DNA from: Chytridium lagenaria
Lineage: Eukaryota; Chytridiomycota; Chytridiomycetes; Chytridiales; Chytridiaceae
Reading direction: 5' to 3'
Assembly: GCA_025449115.1 (NCBI GenBank)
Contig: JAHLKC010000038.1
Coordinates: 1 to 64,000 of the forward strand
Length of the DNA stretch: 64,000 nucleotides
Shown one piece after another: positions 48,001 to 58,236 of the stretch; position 1 is the stretch's first letter; every line of letters begins with the position of its first letter. Under the pieces are notes generated by a model. The model worked only from the letters and a program-made list of their open reading frames with translations. It did not search any database and was not told the origin of the DNA. The translations under genes were made by a program, and so were the position numbers.

Positions 48001-51000
48001 ATCAACGACGCCAATCGCTTCCAGAGTCCTCTGGCCATCCAAATCATACTGTGGCACAGAAGAACCGGATGAGTGATACTGGCGAAGAAATCCGCTTCAC
48101 TTCGCTGCACACTTGCTCGGTCAGGGAAGAAGTGCTTTCGCTGGGACTGCTCATGATTTGTATTGAGGCGCTGGATTGACAACTGACTAGGGTTCGACGT
48201 GGTCGTTGACGGACATTGATCGAAAAATTATTACCGGGGGGTTGTTGGTCAACGGGTTTATGAATGAGGATGAAGTCTTTTAGTTGTAGCTGCGGGTGCG
48301 GTTGAAACTAAGGGAGCAGGTGCCGAGATGAGGTTTGACATTGATAAAGAAAGCTCATTGTGAATGATGTGAAGGATAACACTGCGAAGAGCGGCGAAGG
48401 TATGAGTTTGTTCGCGTTCCTGGATTTTCGTTAAGCTTGAAATGCATAACGTTAGTATAAAAAAGACGTAGAGAGAATTAGTCTACCAGCAATCTAAATC
48501 TGTCGAAGCGAAAGATCGAACAAAAGTTTCCACAAATCCGTCTTCCCCATTCCACTCGAAGCTTCGATAGCAACCACGTGCCTTTTTGACGAGTCTCCCT
48601 CCAAGCTTCCAAAAGCTCCTTCATCTTCTGTCTCTCTGGAAGATATCCGACCATATTTAGCAATGATGGCCCGCCAGTGGGGATGGAAATCCACTTCCGA
48701 TATCGGAGTGATTTCTCGGACACTTAATTGAGTGATTTGTTGATATTGACTCCTCCACTCCCCATGCTTCACAGGTCTCATAGATCCTTTCAGGTCAAAC
48801 TTTCCAAGAGAATGAAAAATGGTAGATAAGCTAACGACGAATTCGAAGCTGCTTTGCAGAAGCGCTGTCACAGATAATAGGATGATCGCTACTGGCAACA
48901 GAAAGTAGTCGCGCCGCTATGTTTACAACATCACCTTATTCCGAGAGATGACGTTTAAAAGTTCAGTGGCCGGCAAAGCATAAGTGTAAAAAATACCTAG
49001 CAGATTGCTTCACTGCGTATATCATTTCCTAATTTCGCAAAAAGAATTTCTCCGGAAGTAACAGACACATAGTTTTGCATAACGAAAAGGAGCGACTAAA
49101 ATGTAATGCGGTCGAATGGCTTTCTCGGATGTGTTTTGTTGCGTGTGTGGCTGTAAATGTGTTATTCATCCAAACAATTACCATTAACTTAGGAAAGGAC
49201 TATACTGGGATCACTCACTGGGAGGCCAAAGCACCAGCATAGATTGTCCTTTATCGTCCACTTTAATTATTAGCGTGAAAAAATAAAATAGGACACCAAA
49301 GTCAGTTATTAAAATGAGCAATCTGGCAGCTTACTTGAAAATTGTTGAAATATTCCTTGGTTTTCTTCCAATGATAGTAAAAATGCTCTAATGCTTTTGA
49401 CCGAGATGTGCGTCAAAATCTTTGAGTAATCTCACAAAGATTATGCTATATACCGAAATTGATTGCGGATATCTGCATCAAAGCAATGACAAAGCAGAAA
49501 GACGAATACACGGATTTTGCTTAAGTGAACGCCAAATATGGTGTTTTAAAGAAACTTACCAGTGACAACTCCTTTTGCTCCATCGGATCCAGCCTCACTT
49601 ATTCGAGATCGAACTTGAAATGCAATTGACTCATTAACAAATCTCCTTACAAATTCTCCATTTGTCCCTTTTAAGATAGGGCCTCCCTTGCCTTCCCCAT
49701 TACGGCCCCTGGATCCTCGTCAACAGAGGTTTTGGTTTTACTGGTATCTTTTCGTTGTAATTGGGACGGAGAAATGATGCGGTAGATATCTGAGCAAAGG
49801 AGCATCCCAGTACAATACCATGACGACCATACCGGGCTGCATGCTTCCAATTTGAATGAGAGGTTGGTGCATGTGAGGCTGACTCGAAAAACGGATCGAG
49901 AGATGGCGGTTCCGTCCGCGAAAGCTTGAACGTTGGGGAAGACTTGATTCCACTATTTACTGGACAGCGCATTCACCTTAAACATAACGTCAGGAAAATG
50001 GACGGGTAAAAAGTTAGCTCAGAGGCACTGACAAATTTTGAGCCGCATACAGAAAAGCAATGGCGGATTAAAATACCTGGCTTGCGCTCTCTAGCAATTC
50101 TCCTAGATCTTTGAACACTCTCCATGCACCACAAAATCCAACCTCTTCCTAGCGTTTCCCAAAATAACGAAATCAACTAACCCCGACGTCAAAGCAATGT
50201 GAAGTTTTAATTCAATCTTTGAAGATTTCGATGGCGACGGCGATTTGTGCGATTCTACTACATGATGCTGGAGGTCTGCGTTACCGCTCATCAATAACCC
50301 TCCACTAATCATATGAGCTTCGTCTTCCGATCCTAGGGCAATAGCACCAGGTTTAGGATACATTGGAGCTGTACCCGCCGAACCGTTTGATGCTTGAAGA
50401 AGAAGACGTTGGATTGATGAATGTTTGAGAGAAACTGAAGGATGATGATTCATTATATGGAGACAGCAGCGAAAGGCGCGTTCGGAAACGTTATGTAAGG
50501 AAGGCACGAGGTGGAACTGGGATTCTAGCGTAGAAATGGATGAATTCCGGTTTTGTATTGTCGAAGACTCGGAGATCTGCTTTGATTCTCTCGACATCAT
50601 AAACCCTTCCGGAAATATCTTTTTTCTTACTGATGTATATGTTGCATCCCTCGAGAGACGCTTTTCCTTTGTTTCAAACAGAAAAGCCGAAACATTTTTA
50701 CAGGACTTGTCCACGTTACTTGTTATAGTGCTGAAATCTGGTAGAGTATCGGAAAGAGTAGAGCTGCTATCCGTCACTGCTGTATCCTGGGGTTTTGTCT
50801 CAGGTGGAGTGTTTCGGAATACAGCTAAGACTGCATCTCCAAGAAATTTGACGACGTCACCTCCGTGGCTTTCGATTACCCCGATGATCTTTCGGTGATA
50901 AATGACCGCTTTAGCATCTCGTGTTCAAGAACTTAGCGCCTCAATGCTCTCACTTACTTGATTGAAGTAATCACATAGCGCAAGCGTGACAAGCTCTGAC

Positions 51001-51295
51001 GATACTCTTCCATGCTCTGCCTGTTTGATATATTTTAATTTCTCGTAGGGTGGAAAAAGATAAAACTCGAGAAACAGTTAATACCCTTAAAATGGGTACG
51101 TACCAGTTGCGAAGTTATTCTAGAGTATCCAGATACGTCTATGATGACTATAGCAGCAAATGCCGTGTCCACATGTGGCTCATCTCTTTCCAGACATTCG
51201 AGGACTTCTTTCCGCTTTACCTCATTTCCTACTACAGATCTCACGTAGTTGCTTGCAAAGCTTGACAAAATGCTGTTGGCATCAACACTGGCCAT
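45051..51295 (-). CDS. soluble adenylyl cyclase-like gene B (ADCY10 type), full layout
   Basis: ADCY10-like enzymes make cAMP in cytosol and organelles and in animals respond to bicarbonate and calcium. Start ATG 51295 (MASVDANSILSSFASNYV). C1: AAIVIIDVSGYSRITSQL (about 51115-51170, metal Asp), AEHGRVSSELVTLALCDYF, HGGDVVKFLGDAVLAVF (about 50820-50870, second metal Asp), a Ser-rich insert, HVSERAFRCCLHIMNHHP-type helices. C2: VDDKGQSMLVLW (about 49240), VTSGEILFAKLGNDIRSEA (about 49050). NTPase: VVAIEASSGMGKT (about 48560; first Walker A Gly is Ala), Walker B IVLVFDDVQ with WMDE (about 47800), LSTRPQ sensor. Then winged-helix FSFRHAAIAATIYSTMSFSE and TPR-like helices to FAEAAMYLMTGNHASKA and the stop at 45051. 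About 1,700 residues expected, close to ADCY10. Several one-base frame changes, for example an A run near 45290. Confidence 0.8.
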
Positions 51296-52388
51296 AGTTT
51301 TTTTCAAGCTAGAAGCAGATGCTGCTAAAAAAAAAAAACACCCTTCAGCTTCACTTCACCTCAAACCCCGACGACCCTGCCCTCAGTGTTATCCAATTAT
51401 ATGTTTTATATCTATGATGCCGGTGATCTCCAGGAGATGCTGAGGAACGGATGGCTACAACAAATGCACTGGGTGCATTCAAAGTTCTTAAATGCAAATG
51501 TGGGCCAGCGCTGATCAACCAAATCAGACCAAACTTGTTAAGAGATCGTTCGTTATAGAAACACAGAAATCGTAAGAAACAAAACTCTTGACTGAGGACG
51601 ACGAGACTAAGGACGATGGCCTCCCTTGATTCTTAGTTTTGGAGGATGAAAGGGTTGAATGTCATGCAAGCGTAGATGACCAAATAAAAAGGCGGAAGGA
51701 TCTTCATCTTTATGCAGGAAATGAGCTGGGGAATATCAAGTGTTCTCAAAGGAAATATTCCAGAGAAGAGCCCCCATGTTCCACTTACGGCACTTGGAAC
51801 CGGATGCTTTTAGTCGAGGTCGAACATCTTTTTTCTGGCCATTTTCCTCACAGCTACTGAAAAGATTGACGAGGGTAATCCTTTGATTTTATTAACCAAA
51901 CTCATAGATTCGAAGAGAGGCATCATCAACGTGATCAATAGGACGCGACGCGGTGTAGACGGACACGTCAACGTGGGATTTGTTCTTCTCTTTATCTCAA
52001 GTCGCACTGAGAAAGTAGGCGCTTCTCCTTTTGGTATCGCTTCTTACAGCTTGTACCTCGAGAGGCAGGGTTGTGGGTCCTTTGTATCACATTGGGTCTA
52101 TTAGGTAGTACATGATGTAATTAAAAAAGTAAAGAAAGTGAAGCCCTTGTTGGTGGGAGAGAAGCCCTTCTTCACACGCTTCTGATTCTTGACTTTTTTA
52201 AAAAAATACCTATCACTGTCCTCGAGCTAGTACCGTCCTCTATTTTTTAAGCATCGCTGGAGACGCGGCCTCTTTCAAACTTAGAATAGAAAACATCAAA
52301 CGTGCTTGCTACCTACCTTTAATCAAGCTATCCCTTCTCTTCCAGCAACATTCTCAACGCAACCCACTCTACAAGCATTCTAGTAGCA
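51296..52388. other. intergenic, shared upstream region of cyclase B and GATA gene
   Basis: The flanking genes diverge, so both promoters lie here. A short plus frame at 51639-51860 has no recognisable motif. Confidence 0.55.
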
Positions 52389-54249
52389 ATGCTTTCTCAT
52401 AGTGATCCTCTTTCTTCGGGAGGCACATTTTCCTTTACCCCTTCCTGGCTGTCGTTTAATGACGATGCTCTTACTGCCGATGCAGAAGTTGATGGTCCTG
52501 CCAGGGCCTCCTACAATTCACAAATGTTGGAGCTTGGTTCTGAGGCAGTGACTGCTCATGCCAGAACATTTGCAGAAGCTTGCCCTCAAAGCAATAGCAG
52601 CAGTCTTCTCTCAACTTGGGCACAGCCACTGACGCCGCATGATCTCAATCCTTCCCTTCCCATCCCCGCTCCTCCTTACCACCAGCTGGTTTTTAGTGCA
52701 GCCTCCGACGTGAATTCTTTTACATTCTGCAGCAACTTTACTGCTCCAACACCTCAGTTGCAATCGCCCGAGCACCATTCATCAGCACTCTCGCCCAACA
52801 ATGCATCGCCAGCCCTTTCGTCTTCTCCGATTTCGTTAGTCTCGCCCTCAATGCCAGACGAAACTCAACCGCAACGAAACAACAGCTCTGGCACATGTCT
52901 TACTACCGCGTCATCCTACCCTCTATTTCCCGACCAGTACCAAAATATGGACGATTGCTTCATCTTCCATCCTCTCGCCGATCCTCCTATGATGTCCACG
53001 CCACTTGAAGAGACGTCGTCGTTGGGGCAAGGCCTGTTACACACGGATTCGGAAGGAATTGTGAGTTCCACTTTCTATGTTATCATTTAATCTCACCTTC
53101 ACTCTGTTTTCTTTTAATTATATATCATGCGAAATTGCATTTCTTTTGATTTTACTTGCTGTCCACCCAATGTCGCTGCTGATTTTTCTTTACGCGCTTG
53201 TACTTGCCTTTCCATTTATTTATATGTTGCTGACTTGCTTTCACATTAGAATGAATTCGTCCATCAAAATACATTAAGGGAACTTAGGTTTGCCAGTATC
53301 AACTACCATGCGGCTCAAAATGACTTGATGGTCGATACAAGCCTAATGGCTACGCTATTGCCGTTCCCGGACATGCACCAGACCTACAACGTGCCCTTTG
53401 TGTATTCGACACCAGAAACAGAATCAACCCATAAATCACCACCCTTTACCACTCTGAAACTCGATGGGACTTTGCCTACACCCAGTACTTCCCCGTATCC
53501 ATGGAACCCTATGTCAGACTCTTCTTTTGCCGCTGCAGCTCAGCCAACCATTCCATCTTCCTCTGACGTCAGTTCTAAAGTGTATGGAGTATACCAGGCG
53601 TCTGCTTACATTAAAGCTGAGGAAATGGTGGCTTCCTCGATCGAAATAGTATATCCCTCACACACGTTGTCAAAGGCAGGCAGCGTTAAAACACAAGGAC
53701 ATCTTGACTTTGCTTCTAGTCTTCGTCATTCCACGTTCTCGAGCGACCTTCCTCCAATCGCACTATCATCTATCAACAAGTCTTGCCCCCTCCAGTCTCC
53801 TATCCTCGCCCTTCTCAACCCATGACACCAAAACCTCCCTCTTCCATTGCTTCATCATCTTCCTCCTCACCATCCCCCTCATACAGCCCACCCACAACAT
53901 CTTTAACGCCCATCCTAAGCTGCGCCAACTGCAAAACAACAAACACCCCGTTATGGCGACGCAATCCCTTGATCAAGTCCCCGGCGTCCGGCGAGATGGG
54001 CGATCCTCTTTGTAACGCGTGCGGGTTATTTTTCAAGCTTCATGGTGTTCTTCGACCTATCAGTATGAAAACTGATGTGATCAGAAAGAGAAGGAGGGTA
54101 GTAAAAAGGCTGCGGCTGCTGCGGCTGCTGCTGGGATCTCCACTAGTGGGTTTAGCCATGCGAAGGGACTTGCTGATCGGAAGGCTGTGAAGATGGCTGG
54201 CGGTGTAGCATTGGAAGGGATGGCTGGAATTGGAGTAAAGAGAAGATGA
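52389..54249 (+). CDS. GATA zinc-finger transcription factor with enlarged finger loop
   Basis: GATA factors bind (A/T)GATA(A/G). Start ATG 52389 ([20 protein letters not shown]); a Ser/Pro-rich region of about 230 codons, an intron (about 53060-53250), a second Ser/Thr/Pro region, then the finger at 53927-54060: [16 protein letters not shown], a segment [34 protein letters not shown] and a basic tail VIRKRRR. The spacing is C-x2-C-x26-C-x2-C instead of x17 or x18; the extra residues are in frame and both flanks are canonical. Frame changes occur near 53780 (A run) and 54094 (G run); after the second the tail reads [11 protein letters not shown] then [19 protein letters not shown] and stops at 54249. 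Position in the cascade unknown. Confidence 0.8.
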
Positions 54250-54517
54250 CAGTTAATTAACCATTTTCTCTATGTCTTCGATATTTTTAGTTTATTTTAT
54301 TGTCTTTCTTTTTGTAGTCCTGCATTCTGTATTTTGTCTATAGTTTTCGTTATCCATCGCTTTTTATATTCATATCGTGATATTGACTCTACTCCATCCC
54401 TGCTTTGTTATTTGTATAATGTATAAAACTTAAATTTGCTTATATATTGCGGTTAATTGATTTTCCTTTGGTCCCGCACACCATGTGAAAGCTCGGCAAC
54501 AATCATCATAAACATCA
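54250..54517. other. short intergenic region
   Basis: AT-rich 268 bp holding the GATA 3' end and the promoter of the oxidoreductase. Confidence 0.5.
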
Positions 54518-56364
54518 ATGCCTTCCCCACCCACTAGCATGCAGGCTCTCGTCCTTGCAGAGTCTGCGCCAAAGGAGTCAAAAGACCGATACGACCCTTT
54601 AGTTCTCAAGACTGTCCCTATTCCGTCTGATGTGCCGGAGGGACATGTATTAGTTAAGCTCATGGCTGCAGCGCTTAACCATCGGGATGTTTACATTCGA
54701 GAGGTTCGGTCATCTATATGATTTACCACCTATCTTTGTTTTTTGTACCTGATGAGTGTAGAGGATGGCTTTCTGAAGGCGCGGACGTAACTGAGCTGCT
54801 TTCAGAAAACCCTTTGTCATCACCTCGCCTCATGTTTAGCATATTAAAAACTTCCCTTTACGCATCTAGGGAAACTATCCCGCGATCCAGTATGGCTCTA
54901 TCCTTGGTTCAGATGGTGCAGGGATCGTCGTCGCAAGCAATCCCAAGGATCCCAACATTATTGGAAAAAGGGTCGTTTTGAATCCTACAGTTGGGTGGGA
55001 GGAGGACCCTGAGACTCCTGAAAATATCTTCGAGTTTGGTATTATGGGTCATTTGCCGTTGCCAGGTGATTATTTTCTTTCTGTTCCTGAGCATTTCTCA
55101 TCCTTGTTTATCTTTCGTGATCGCATACTATATTAACACTGTGCTTTAATAGGCACCTTCGCGGAATACATCTGCGTCCCCAAGTCCGCCGCCATCCAAC
55201 TCCCAGAACATCTTTCATTCGTTGATGGTTCTTCGTTCCCAGTTGCAGGTAAATTCCCCGCTACTCCCATCATTTTGTATTGACTATCTGATTTCATTTT
55301 TAAGGCGTGACTGCTTGGCGAGCCGTCTTCACCCTTGGAAAACTTAAACCCGGCCACAAAGTCCTTATTCCTGGAATCGGCGGTGGAGTTGCATTATTTG
55401 CGCTCCAGTTTGCTATTGCGGCTGGCGCGACGGTTTATGTGACCTCATCGTCTGACGACAAGATTAAGAAGGCGGTTGGTCTTGGTGCGGAAGGGGGCGT
55501 GAATTATCGGAATGGTAAGACCACTTTCATGCTCTTCTTTTGCTCGTTTTTGCGAAACTTTGTTTTGTTTGTTTGCATATACGTTGATGTTTAATATCTG
55601 ATGTTATGATTCGTTTTCGAAGATTCTTGGGTGTCGGAACTTGAGTCGGAGTCCGGAGGCTTCTTTGATCTCGTCGTGGACGGAGCGGCCGGCCCCAACG
55701 TCAAGTCATACGTCAGACTTTTAAAGCCTGGAGGTCGGTTTTCCCAACATTTCTCTGCTTTCCTTTATTATCTAATTGCTCATTTTGTGGATACGTCAGG
55801 CACTATCGCAATTTATGGCGCTGTATCTGGCTCTACCGGTACTATTAACTTCCCTTACTTGTGGTTCAAGCACCTTACTATAAAGGGTGCATGTATGGGC
55901 AGCTTGAAGGAATTTAAGGACATGATGAAATTTGTGGACCAGCACAAAATTAAGCCCGTTATCGCTGGGACTTATCGAACTCTTGGAGATGCCGAGAAAG
56001 CCTTTGAAATTATGAGGTCAGTTACCCCCCCTTCCGCTTCCCTTTTTTATTGAAAACACGAAAAATTATATGAGTTTTGAAGAACATATGAAGTCAGGAT
56101 TCGCAGTAAGGGAGTAGGCACTCTGCCTTGTAGGAATTTCATCTATTCTTACTACCGCGATCTACAGACTCTTTTCACTTTGGTCTTTGGCCGTATATTG
56201 CATCTTTCCCTTAACCCCTTAATCGTTGTTGTTTCCTTCTAACGTCTACTTCTCCATCTCTCCTAATATTACGGTCACGATGGCACCGTCGGAAAATGTA
56301 CAGGGATGGAAAGCAATTTGGGAAACTTGTGATTGACATTGAGGGCAAATCTTCAAAGTTATAA
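54518..56364 (+). CDS. medium-chain (MDR) zinc-type alcohol dehydrogenase / quinone oxidoreductase-like
   Basis: MDR enzymes transfer hydride between NAD(P)H and alcohols, carbonyls or quinones. Start ATG 54518 ([18 protein letters not shown]). Seven exons with clean GT-AG ends: 54518-54703, 54870-55065, 55153-55248, 55305-55514, 55623-55733, 55800-56016 and 56304-56364. GroES-like part: [19 protein letters not shown], then [38 protein letters not shown]. Rossmann part: [18 protein letters not shown] with the GxGxxG-like loop, [41 protein letters not shown], end [19 protein letters not shown]. The catalytic zinc ligands of true alcohol dehydrogenases are not evident, so it is closer to the zeta-crystallin/YIM1-like branch. 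Frame is intact throughout, unlike most neighbours. Confidence 0.9.
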
Positions 56365-56707
56365 ATATTAAAAATGTGGAACGGCATGCAGGCCGAGTGC
56401 ACGTAATAAGTCTAGGCTGTTAGTTTCCGCATAATAAATAAATAGAACACTATGATTGGAACAGGAAGGGTGGAGATCCTGACTCATTTTCCTGTATTAG
56501 ACCTCAAGCTACCAAGAAAGTAGGGGGGCACGGTTTAATATTATGGTTTCTTTGATCTTTCTACTTTCGTTTTATTTTGATTGTAATAAACAAAGGGAAT
56601 CTACTTTTGAATATGTGGGAATTGAGATCGCTTGTACAGATTTTTAAAGAATATGTATGTTTTTGTAGTGTGAAAGGAATAGGAGAGAGTTTATAAATAA
56701 AAACCAA

Positions 56708-57968
56708 CTAAAAGAACCCTGTATTGCTTTTCATGTAGCCACCTGCGACACCTTGCATAACACCACTACCGGCGACACTTTTAACTGCCTCGTTTCTGGC
56801 ATCATCAACGGTTAGGCCTTTGACCCTGTAATAGTAGTGGGTCCTTTTGTACAGATACCTATGAGGCAGGGGTACATATTGTTAAATCCAGCATAATTGT
56901 GCAGAGACTTACAATTGTACGAGCCCGTGAACGAGCCACATGGATGAGGACACGCTGCATAGGATTCCGGATACGATTTTGTTGTCTGTAACAACAGAAA
57001 TGGTGTTGATGATACCAGAGGAGCCAGAGCCTTCGTGACAAAAAGTTAGTTTGTTATTGAAACAATGGAGTATGAGATGAGACTGACTTGGAATGCCGAG
57101 CGCCATGTAAAACACAAACAGAATGTGCCATCCGCCAAAGAAAAAGAAGAAATAAAACAACATGGAGCTGTCTTTCTTGAAACCGTTGTAAACTATGAAA
57201 ATAAAATATGTTAGTATTGGATACAGGCGGTGAGAAAAGTGCATAACTACCTGGACGGTACCAAAGATAAAACGACGCAATACCGATAACAAGAAAATAC
57301 ATAATGCTCACACCAAAATCTCTTGCGCCTATAGACACTGTCAGGTTACAATTACACCCTAATTTGTACCAGTAGTGTTTCCACTAACATGGGCGGTCAT
57401 GATAGAAAAGCAGCCGGCCGAGTTAACAAGCATCGTGAGGAGCATGAAAAGCCAGTTACGGAAAATCCATCTCATGGTGACGCGACTTGGAGCTGGAATA
57501 TCAAACTTTTTTTTAAATTGTTAGAGCCTTAACGCGAACGTCCCATCGTTTCCTTTTTGCTTACGTTGATATTATGATACATGACAGGCCAAAAAAAAGG
57601 AAAGTTCGGGATTCTGGGAAGGTTCTGCCTTTGTTGCTCTTGAAGCAGAGCCTCTCTTTTTGCAAGCTCCTCTTCCCTTTTCTTCAACTCACGCTCTTTT
57701 GCGGTCTAATATTTATCTTGTCAGCTACAGAAGAAGATAGCCGACAAACCTCCTTGGCAGTTTTTACAGGAGACTTGCCCTTCTCCATATCGCCATCGTC
57801 TTCCTCAACAGGAAGTTCAGCGTTCCCATCCTTAGATGCTCCAGTAAATGAAAAAGTGAAAGGGTTGACGGGCTTAAAGTTGAACCACTTGGATTCTGTG
57901 GGTGCGGGTGATGACTTGGATTGACCGGCATCGGCCGTTGCAGCGTCGAGAAACGGGTTAGTTGCCAT
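56708..57968 (-). CDS. secretory carrier membrane protein (SCAMP)
   Basis: SCAMPs are four-span proteins of trans-Golgi and endosomal carriers that bind EH-domain proteins. Start ATG 57968 (MATNPFLDAATADAG) gives the N-terminal NPF motif, repeated as VNPFTF. A Lys/Glu-rich coiled segment (ERELKKREEELAKREALLQE) follows, then the signature entry into the core (NFPFFWPVMYHNIN), span 1 (RNWLFMLLTMLVNSAGCFSI), span 2 (FGVSIMYFLVIGIASFYLWY), the loop YNGFKKDSSMLFYFFFFFGG with span 3, span 4 (NKIVSGILCSVSSSMWLVHG) and a tail ending GYMKSNTGFF. Six or more short introns divide it. The gene diverges from the ion channel gene across 268 bp. Confidence 0.9.
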
Positions 57969-58236
57969 GATCACTGGGGACGAGGAGATTATAGAATAAA
58001 GGGATAATGAGGAAAACAGTGAGCAATCACGATTCACTCATTCCCCGCTCCTCATTTCAACACACCGTAACTCGCAGTTATATCTTCCGCTCCAACCATT
58101 TGAGAAAGAAAGTTACGGCATCTTTTTATGTCAATCATGATCACCTCAAATGAGATTTCCGTTCACTTGGGAAGGCTATTGGTTTCATCTGTGGTAGTTT
58201 TTTGTAAGAGCGACGTCGACGAAGAGTCTAGAGAGC
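57969..58236. promoter_or_regulatory. bidirectional SCAMP/CNG-channel promoter region
   Basis: 268 bp between divergent start codons at 57968 (-) and 58237 (+). No TATA-like box is evident at a usual distance; control elements not identified. Confidence 0.5.

Noticed and set aside
51639..51860. 73-codon plus-strand reading frame
   Set aside because: Composition is unremarkable and no domain or splice partner is seen; likely promoter DNA of divergent genes.
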